Below, piece after piece: positions 58,781-64,000 of a stretch of DNA of 64,000 nt; within the stretch, counting starts at the first letter, position 1; each line of letters starts with the position of its first letter. The stretch is from Abiotrophia sp. HMSC24B09 (lineage in GTDB: Bacteria > Bacillota > Bacilli > Lactobacillales > Aerococcaceae). The stretch spans positions 62,001 to 126,000 of the forward strand of contig NZ_KV822187.1 of assembly GCF_001815865.1 (NCBI RefSeq). The letters run 5' to 3'. The position numbers and the translations under genes were made by a program. The notes below the pieces were generated by a model. The model was not told the origin of the DNA, did not search any database, and worked only from the letters and a program-made list of their open reading frames with translations.

Positions 58781-60375
58781 AAGCTTTGCACCTCAATCAC
58801 TCGATCATTGGCTTGAATCATATCTGAAGTATGTGTCACAATTATAAATGAATGATCTCTTAATTCTCGCAAGCAAGTCATTAAGTAACCCTGATTTTCT
58901 CGATCTAGATCCGAGAAGGGTTCATCGAGCAGTATCCAATAGGCCCCCGAAAGCAAGGCACGCGCAACACCTAAGCGCCGTATTTGCCCATTCGATAATT
59001 TTATATCCTCGCCATAGACAGTATCCAGCCCCTTAGGTAGTTGCTGAATGACCTCCCAAATATTAAGTGCGCTACATACTTCTTTAATTTGCTGATCACT
59101 GACTGTCCGCCCCATTAGCAAATTAGAACGCAGACTGGTGTTAAAGAAAGTCACTTTTTGTGGCACATAACCTATCGTCTCTTGCCCTAGCTCTTCATTA
59201 GCTTGGTCAAATACAATACGCCCCTCATGAGGCACATAGACACCGAGAATTAAATTTAAGAGTGTAGACTTACCTGACCCGCTAGGCCCCACTAAGAAAT
59301 GAATACCCTTAGGTTCAAACCTAAAGTTAACCTGATTAAATACTTGCTTATCTTGGTAGGAGAAACTGACATTTTCTAATGTGATGCCTTTTCCTGCCTT
59401 CTCCGGAAGTTCTTCCCTTGTTTGTGCTTGCCCAGAAGCTTGGTCGTCTAACCATTTTGTTGATACACGTTTAGCAGAGGATCTGTATTGGACAAAATAG
59501 TTCCATAAGGAAGGTAAGTCTGATAAAGGATAGATGATTGATCCTAGTCCGGCATTCCAGATACCCAATAAGACTGCCATTTCTAACTGTCCCGCAATTA
59601 CAAGATATAAACCAAGCGCTAATGAAATAATCTCAAAGGTAATCACGCCACCTTCTGTTAAGCTTAGACTATTGGCATAGTAGCCATTGTATTGATTAAA
59701 GTGCTTTTCACGACTAGAAAAGAACTTCACTTGCTTCCGGTATAACCAGTCACTTATCTTAAAAATTTTAACAATCGGCATAATCCGGAAGACTTGCTCA
59801 TAAAAATTGTAGTTTTGGTCAGCCGCAACCATATAGTCCTCGTAGGCCATCTCCATTTTCGATGTGAGCAGATAGTTGCCTAAGCCGATAAGCAAACCTC
59901 CAAATATGAAGACAGAGCCAATAACTTGGTTCATCGACATGACATAGACGACGCCAACAAGCAGGGATAAACTGGTGTCCAAAAGAGGAAGCAAGCCACT
60001 CGATAGAAAGAGCGAGATATTGGTAGCATCTGTATGAATTAAATTAACCGCTTCTCCCTCTGTTGTTTGTTCTTGACTATCGCGTTTATTGATAAAGGAT
60101 TGGATTAACTTCTGAACAATGAATTGACTTGTTTCCTGAAAGACCTTAGCCAGATTAAGGCTATAGACGTAATAGAAGAAGATATAAAGCAAGGCCCCAC
60201 CTATCATATAAGCGGCGACCTGAAACAATGTCCCCTGAGCGCCCTCCTCTATAGTTCCCAGTCCTAATTGCGTTAAGTATGAGAATAAGACATTAAAGCC
60301 ACTGAGATAAAGCCTACATACTAATAAGAGGAGTAATTTTGACTTGGCGATATTAGACAGTACCAACCTAAACAT
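58777..60375 (-). CDS. ABC exporter half-transporter, first gene of a pair
   Basis: This 532-residue protein has a membrane domain (about 1-300) and an NBD with Walker A GPSGSGKS, Q-loop VPQKVTFF, signature LSNGQIRR, Walker B WILLDEPFSDLD and a histidine switch in IVTHTSD. Both NBDs keep the Walker B glutamate, unlike the 1962-5458 pair. ATG 60375 (MFRLVLSNI) has AAAGGAGG 9 bases upstream; an in-frame TTG 9 bases earlier touches that element. The substrate is unknown, and no regulator or precursor gene is adjacent. Confidence 0.82.
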   Translation of the reverse strand: MFRLVLSNIAKSKLLLLLVCRLYLSGFNVLFSYLTQLGLGTIEEGAQGTLFQVAAYMIGGALLYIFFYYVYSLNLAKVFQETSQFIVQKLIQSFINKRDSQEQTTEGEAVNLIHTDATNISLFLSSGLLPLLDTSLSLLVGVVYVMSMNQVIGSVFIFGGLLIGLGNYLLTSKMEMAYEDYMVAADQNYNFYEQVFRIMPIVKIFKISDWLYRKQVKFFSSREKHFNQYNGYYANSLSLTEGGVITFEIISLALGLYLVIAGQLEMAVLLGIWNAGLGSIIYPLSDLPSLWNYFVQYRSSAKRVSTKWLDDQASGQAQTREELPEKAGKGITLENVSFSYQDKQVFNQVNFRFEPKGIHFLVGPSGSGKSTLLNLILGVYVPHEGRIVFDQANEELGQETIGYVPQKVTFFNTSLRSNLLMGRTVSDQQIKEVCSALNIWEVIQQLPKGLDTVYGEDIKLSNGQIRRLGVARALLSGAYWILLDEPFSDLDRENQGYLMTCLRELRDHSFIIVTHTSDMIQANDRVIEVQSL

Positions 60376-60384
60376 AGGTTTCAA

Positions 60385-60807
60385 CCTCCTTTAGTGGATT
60401 CTATATTGGCAACCATAACTGAAATCGAGCGCTTTGACTGGAGTAAGTCCAAGTAACTTCTTAGATAAAAATTAATCAAGCTAGTCACTACATCATCTCC
60501 ATCAATCTCAAAAGAGAGATAGGTAGTTGTAAAGTTTTATGCCACTAATTTATCATTTAAATTAAGTTGAGTCAACATTAAATTCTAATCTTTTTTTAAT
60601 TTTAATCTGAGAGTTTTTGCCCTGAGTAAAGCTAATGATTAATTGCTATCATTTAAATAGATCAATTTTCAAACTTGTCCCTAGCTATTAGATAGGATTT
60701 CGATAAATTGCATCATGTTTTCATTAATTTATCTTACCTAACAATCTCACTCTCCAAGGCAATTTAATGTCTTTCTATCCCCCTTCCCTTTCACTCTGAT
60801 AGAACAA
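60385..60807. other. AT-rich intergenic region upstream of the ABC pair
   Basis: These 420 bases have no ORF with a ribosome binding site. A minus-strand promoter candidate lies at 60547-60575, with GTTGAGTCAAC (palindromic) at its -35. The transcript would have a leader of about 160 bases in which no known riboswitch was recognised. Confidence 0.5.
60547..60575 (-). promoter_or_regulatory. Candidate promoter of the ABC pair
   Basis: TTGACT (60575-60570) and TAAATT (60552-60547) are separated by 17 bases. The -35 overlaps the palindrome GTTGAGTCAAC, a possible operator. Confidence 0.45.
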
Positions 60808-60838
60808 AAAAAACACGCCATCAACCGGCGTGTTTTCT
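60808..60838. terminator. Terminator of rpsD (right copy of the 31-bp repeat)
   Basis: The stem AACACGCC/GGCGTGTT is followed by U8 on minus just after the rpsD stop. It differs from 57118-57148 at one position. Confidence 0.85.
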
Positions 60839-60850
60839 TAAATACTAGGC

Positions 60851-61459
60851 TTAGCCTAATTTGTTGTAGTATTCAACGACGAGGGCTTCGTCGATTTCAG
60901 CGTTGAGTTCGCTACGTTCTGGTAAGCGAGTCAAAGTCCCTTCGAAAGCAGCTGCATCGTAAGAAACGAAGTCTAAACGAGAAACAGTGTTTTCCAAAGC
61001 TTCCTTGATGATTGCTAAGTCGCGAGAAGATTCACGCAAACCAATCACTTGACCTGGTGTTACCAAGTAAGAAGGAATGTCCACACGCTTGCCGTCAACA
61101 GTCACGTGACCGTGGTTTACTAATTGACGAGCTTGACGACGAGTGGTAGCAAAACCTAAACGGTATACCAAGTTATCCAAACGAGTTTCCAATAAAGCCA
61201 TGAAGTTTTCACCGTGTTTACCGGTTTTGATCTTACCAGCTTTGCGGAACAAGGTCGCGAATTGACGCTCGTTCATGCCGTAAGTGTGGCGTAATTTTTG
61301 TTTTTCTTGTAATTGCAAACCATACTCAGAGATTTTCTTACGTTGGTTGCCGTGTTGACCTGGTGCGTAGTTGCGACGTGCTAACTCTTTACCAGTTTCA
61401 GATAATGAGATGCCTAAGCGGCGAGATAATTTCCAAGATGGACCTGTGTAACGAGACAT
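60851..61459 (-). CDS. rpsD: 30S ribosomal protein S4
   Basis: This primary 16S rRNA-binding protein of 202 residues begins [20 protein letters not shown] and contains the S4 RNA-binding domain (about 92-150, [27 protein letters not shown]). In Firmicutes rpsD is a stand-alone gene that is autoregulated. GGAGG is about 8 bases before the ATG. Confidence 0.97.
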   Translation of the reverse strand: MSRYTGPSWKLSRRLGISLSETGKELARRNYAPGQHGNQRKKISEYGLQLQEKQKLRHTYGMNERQFATLFRKAGKIKTGKHGENFMALLETRLDNLVYRLGFATTRRQARQLVNHGHVTVDGKRVDIPSYLVTPGQVIGLRESSRDLAIIKEALENTVSRLDFVSYDAAAFEGTLTRLPERSELNAEIDEALVVEYYNKLG

Positions 61460-61509
61460 TCTTGAATTCCTCCAATAAAATAGATTTTTGTTTGGAGTAA
61501 AATAATCCT

Positions 61510-61622
61510 AAAAAACCGAATGCGTGCAGGTGATGTGAGGCGTTCGCTTTTCTGCAGCCGCAGTTACTAACCTACCCCAAGGGGCAATCAACTGTTGACG
61601 CGCTTTCCTTTTTTATGCTGCA
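61510..61622 (-). promoter_or_regulatory. Structured leader of rpsD with possible attenuator
   Basis: The untranslated leader (about 175 bases) folds UGCAGC (61622-61617) with GCUGCA (61558-61553), enclosing CAGUU/AACUG and a CCCC-UU-GGGG hairpin. A second stem, CGAACGC (61546-61540) with GCAUUCG (61523-61517), is followed by G and U6 and resembles a terminator. This layout suggests feedback by S4. Confidence 0.5.
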
Positions 61623-61640
61623 TTATTTTACACTCTTACG

Positions 61641-61669
61641 ATTATAGCAAATTCTTTTGGCGCTGACAA
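61641..61669 (-). promoter_or_regulatory. Promoter of rpsD
   Basis: TTGTCA (61669-61664) and TATAAT (61646-61641) are separated by 17 bases. Confidence 0.85.
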
Positions 61670-61697
61670 GTCTTGTCACGCAAATATTTTAGCCTGG

Positions 61698-62252
61698 TCA
61701 CTCCAACTTAAAGTCACAGGACTCTAGGTGGTCATTCACCATTCCCACTGCCTGCATAAAGGCATAAACAGTGGTTGAACCCACAAACTTGAAGCCCCTC
61801 TTCTGCAGGTCTTTACTTAGCTTATCCGACAAATCTGACTTGGCTGGCACCTGGTCTATTGAAGTCCAGTGATTGATAAGGGGCTGACCCTGGACAAAGC
61901 TCCAAATATAGTTGGAAAAAGAACCAAACTCTTTCGAGACTGCCAGGTAGGCTTTGGCATTGGTGGTGACGGCCTTAATCTTCAGACGATTACGTACCAC
62001 ACCAGGATCGGCTAACAAGGCCTCCCATTTGGCTTCATCATACTCGGCCACTACTTGAGGCACAAAATCATCATATGCTTGGCAGAGGGTCTCCATCTTA
62101 GACAAAATGGTTAACCAACTGAGACCTGCTTGCATGCCTTCAAGGACCAGCATCTTAAAGAGATAATGGTCGTCATAAGAGGGCACGCCCCATTCGGTGT
62201 CATGATAGTGAGTCTCCAAAGCATGCTTGGTGGCCCAATCACATCGTTTCAT
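61698..62252 (-). CDS. tag: DNA-3-methyladenine glycosylase I
   Basis: This base-excision enzyme (184 residues) removes 3-methyladenine. The N-terminus MKRCDWATKHALETHYHDTEWGVP and GMQAGLSWLTILSK fit Tag, and VGSTTVYAFMQAVGMVNDH near the end carries the C-terminal helix-hairpin-helix region. Zinc-ligand Cys4 is present, and a second Cys lies near the C-terminus. It overlaps mtnN by 1 base. Confidence 0.94.
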   Translation of the reverse strand: MKRCDWATKHALETHYHDTEWGVPSYDDHYLFKMLVLEGMQAGLSWLTILSKMETLCQAYDDFVPQVVAEYDEAKWEALLADPGVVRNRLKIKAVTTNAKAYLAVSKEFGSFSNYIWSFVQGQPLINHWTSIDQVPAKSDLSDKLSKDLQKRGFKFVGSTTVYAFMQAVGMVNDHLESCDFKLE

Positions 62253-62953
62253 TAGATAACCTCTCCCATACGCTCCAAGAGTTCCATGACCAAGCTAGCA
62301 GATTCCTTACCAGCTAAGAGAATAAACTCATCAAAAGTGATGTTAGCCTGGTCATCGGCAGAGTCCGAGATAGCCCGAATGACCACACAAGGTGTCTTGA
62401 GCACATAGGCCGCTTGGGCAATGGCGGCCGACTCCATTTCACAGGCTAAGGCCTGAGGGAAATTTGCCTTGATAGGGGCCTGTTGACTTGGTCCCGCTAC
62501 GAAGGCATCACCTGAGACAATCAGGCCACGATAGACCTGCTTGCCCTTGGCTTGATAGAGTTGGGCTGCCAAGTCTGACAAGGCTGAGTGGGTCTCATAG
62601 GCAGCGGGCATGCCAGCCATTTGACCGATTTGATAGCCAAAGGCTGTCACATCCGCATCATGATGGCGCAGTTGATCTGCTACCACTACGTCCCCTACCT
62701 TGAGGCCGTGGCCTAGGGCGCCGGCGCTCCCGGTGTTGATGACCAGGTCCACGTCAAACAGCTGCTTGAGTAAGGTCACCGTCATGGCGGCATTAACTTT
62801 ACCAATCCCGGATTGGACCAAGACTACGTCCTGGCCAGAGAGTTGACCTTGGTAGAAGGTGTAGCCAGCCACGACTTGCTCTGATTCTTGCTGGAGGGCT
62901 TGTTTGAGTAGGCGGATTTCTTCTTCCATAGCGCCAATAAGTCCGATTTTCAT
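62252..62953 (-). CDS. mtnN: 5'-methylthioadenosine/S-adenosylhomocysteine nucleosidase
   Basis: This enzyme cleaves MTA and SAH to adenine and thioribose derivatives, a step towards AI-2 precursor (233 residues). The N-terminus MKIGLIGAMEEEIRLL with the proton-donor Glu, VINTGSAGALGHGLKVGDVV, CEMESAAIAQAA (ribose-binding Glu) and RAISDSADDQA with the catalytic Asp are all present. It lies 20 bases behind the EEY-repeat gene. Confidence 0.96.
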   Translation of the reverse strand: MKIGLIGAMEEEIRLLKQALQQESEQVVAGYTFYQGQLSGQDVVLVQSGIGKVNAAMTVTLLKQLFDVDLVINTGSAGALGHGLKVGDVVVADQLRHHDADVTAFGYQIGQMAGMPAAYETHSALSDLAAQLYQAKGKQVYRGLIVSGDAFVAGPSQQAPIKANFPQALACEMESAAIAQAAYVLKTPCVVIRAISDSADDQANITFDEFILLAGKESASLVMELLERMGEVI

Positions 62954-62973
62954 AGATTAACTCCTTCTTCTAA

Positions 62974-63489
62974 TTAAAATACAAACATAATTGCCATGAC
63001 AATGAGTAGCAAGACAGCTACCAGTATCAGGGCATTATTAAGGAAACGATCCAGCCGCAGGCTATAAGGCCCCTTGACTTTAGGGGGCTTGCTAGCAGGC
63101 GCGGGCTCTTCTTCGTATTCTTCATATTCTTCGTATTCTTCGTATTCTTCATTTTCGTTATATGCCACATAGGCCTGATGCGAATCATAGTCGTAGCCCT
63201 CATCCTGGTAGGTCTCAGTCCCATAAGATGAATCTTCATAAGCTGAATAGTCTTGATAATGGGACGCTTCCGGGATTTCCTCCACTTCATGATAGGCATA
63301 GGGATCTTCTTGCCAATTCTTACTAGAGTAGACCTGAGTTTGGCCCAAGTCCTGGTCTTGGTCTTCTAGGGCTGGCCAATCCGCTTGCTTGCTTTCTTGG
63401 CTGGCGCCTCCTTTAACATAGTCTTCATATTCCCGTCGGTGCTTGTCCTTGCCGTGGTAGCGGGACATGCGCGTTTCGGTCTCAGGCAT
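62974..63489 (-). CDS. Acidic EEY-repeat protein with a C-terminal membrane anchor
   Basis: This 171-residue protein is of unknown function. A short basic N-terminus (SRYHGKDKHRREYEDYVKG) is followed by a long Asp/Glu/Tyr/Gln-rich, probably disordered region with four EEY units (about 123-137), then PPKVKGPYSLRLDRFLNN and one C-terminal hydrophobic helix (about 150-171). The topology suggests a cytosolic acidic region tethered by the tail. It overlaps the nudix gene by 8 bases and precedes mtnN. Streptococci have a small uncharacterised gene at this nudix-X-mtnN position; equivalence is inferred. ATG 63489 follows a GGAGGAGGTGG element. Confidence 0.75.
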   Translation of the reverse strand: MPETETRMSRYHGKDKHRREYEDYVKGGASQESKQADWPALEDQDQDLGQTQVYSSKNWQEDPYAYHEVEEIPEASHYQDYSAYEDSSYGTETYQDEGYDYDSHQAYVAYNENEEYEEYEEYEEYEEEPAPASKPPKVKGPYSLRLDRFLNNALILVAVLLLIVMAIMFVF

Positions 63490-64000
63490 GCAAGCCACCT
63501 CCTCCTAACCAGAGTTGGAGGGCGTAGAGGGTCTTAAGGTCAATAATTTGGCCTTGATCCAGTAGATCTTGGACTTGCTGACGAGTCATTTCAAAGAGTT
63601 CAATGCCCTCATCATCGTCTTGAGGCAGTGGATTCTCGACTGACACCAGACCATGGGCATAATAGAGGGTTAACTTCTCATCTAAGAAGCCTGGTGAGGC
63701 ATAGAAGTCGCCCAGATTCTGCCAGTGGGCTGCCTGATAGGTCGTTTCTTCTTCTAACTCACGCTTGGCACCTTCTAGGGGCGCATCTTGGTCACCCTTA
63801 TCTAGAATACCAGCTGGAATTTCATAAGTATCGCCATCAATGGCCGCCCGGTACTGCTTGACCAAGAGGACCTTGTCTTCGGGCGTGACGGCTAGAATGG
63901 CCACGGCCGGTTTCTTATGGATAAGCTCACGCTCAACCACCTGGCCTTGGTCCAATCTTACCTGATTAAGGTAGGTTTGCAGAATGACGCCATCAAAGAT
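63482..64000 (-). CDS. Nudix hydrolase, ADP-ribose pyrophosphatase type (5' end beyond window)
   Basis: The open frame runs from the stop at 63482 to the window edge (173 codons), reading IFDGVILQTYLNQVRLDQG at its visible start, typical of ADP-ribose pyrophosphatases near their N-terminus. The core Nudix residues are in GAKRELEEETTY (about 82-93 of the visible part). The leading part reads GILDKGDQDAPLEG, two residues longer than the usual spacing and with Asp for Glu. It is the first visible gene of the nudix-EEY-mtnN-tag run. Confidence 0.85.
   Translation of the reverse strand: MFDGVILQTYLNQVRLDQGQVVERELIHKKPAVAILAVTPEDKVLLVKQYRAAIDGDTYEIPAGILDKGDQDAPLEGAKRELEEETTYQAAHWQNLGDFYASPGFLDEKLTLYYAHGLVSVENPLPQDDDEGIELFEMTRQQVQDLLDQGQIIDLKTLYALQLWLGGGGLHA

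Noticed and set aside
60385..60420. Eleven-codon ORF MVANIESTKGG just before the ABC pair, ending in Gly-Gly
   Set aside because: It overlaps the ribosome binding site of the first ABC gene, has no ribosome binding site of its own and is too short to be a peptide precursor.
63108..63156. Tandem TATTCTTCG/TATTCTTCA units resembling a short repeat array
   Set aside because: They are in-frame codons for the Glu-Glu-Tyr stretch of a coding region, with no spacers, so not a CRISPR array.

Overview
The window (about 47-48 % GC by eye, with a few AT-rich patches) is chromosomal DNA of a low-GC Gram-positive coccus or short rod of the order Lactobacillales. Supporting features are the valS-folC, rplU-prp-rpmA, mutS-mutL-ruvAB-queA, mutS2-trxA and nudix-X-mtnN gene neighbourhoods, T-box leaders, AGGAGG ribosome binding sites and an L27 with a Prp-cleaved N-terminus. 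An Aerococcaceae member such as Abiotrophia fits the GC content and gene set, but that is a guess. Almost all genes lie on the minus strand. No rRNA, tRNA, insertion sequence, prophage or CRISPR array was seen.

Layout. 1-5.8 kb: glutathione reductase (cut by the window edge), an acetyltransferase, and a heterodimeric multidrug ABC exporter. A short leader ORF and a strong intrinsic terminator precede the exporter. 5.9-14 kb: a DUF1189 membrane protein, ROK fructokinase, DEAD-box helicase, Gfo/Idh/MocA oxidoreductase, MATE transporter, M3 oligopeptidase and Ogt. 14-18.3 kb: argS with a T-box, gnd, a 50-residue membrane peptide and an HxlR regulator. 18.3-26.9 kb: one long unit ymdB-mutS-mutL-msrB-ruvA-ruvB-queA, covering mismatch repair, Holliday junction processing and tRNA modification. 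27-31 kb: ftsW-ylbG-rsmD-coaD, then rplU-prp-rpmA behind an L21-type leader. 31-33.8 kb: a MarR-controlled ABC importer of the osmoprotectant/ergothioneine class. 33.8-41.9 kb: mreBCD, radC, a cold-shock gene, a broken folC, and valS with a T-box. 42-49.4 kb: an MgtC-like protein and the complete F1Fo ATP synthase operon atpBEFHAGDC. 49.6-54.4 kb: trxA, mutS2, cvpA, zapA and an EamA transporter.

54.4-60.9 kb is the unusual part. It holds an intact rnhC, a low-GC insert encoding the RNase HIII N-terminal domain fused to two membrane helices, a second rnhC copy that is truncated and carries a nonsense codon, and a two-gene ABC exporter. The exporter is bounded on both sides by nearly identical 31-bp terminators, which suggests at least one and probably two acquisition events beside rpsD. 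60.9-64 kb: rpsD with a structured leader, tag, mtnN, an acidic EEY-repeat membrane protein and a nudix hydrolase cut by the window edge.

The best candidates for undescribed biology are the membrane-anchored RNase HIII-domain protein with its flanking rnhC duplication, the leader-peptide attenuator of the 5.5-kb exporter, and the terminator-bounded ABC cassette. All functions are inferred from recognisable motifs. No database search was run.
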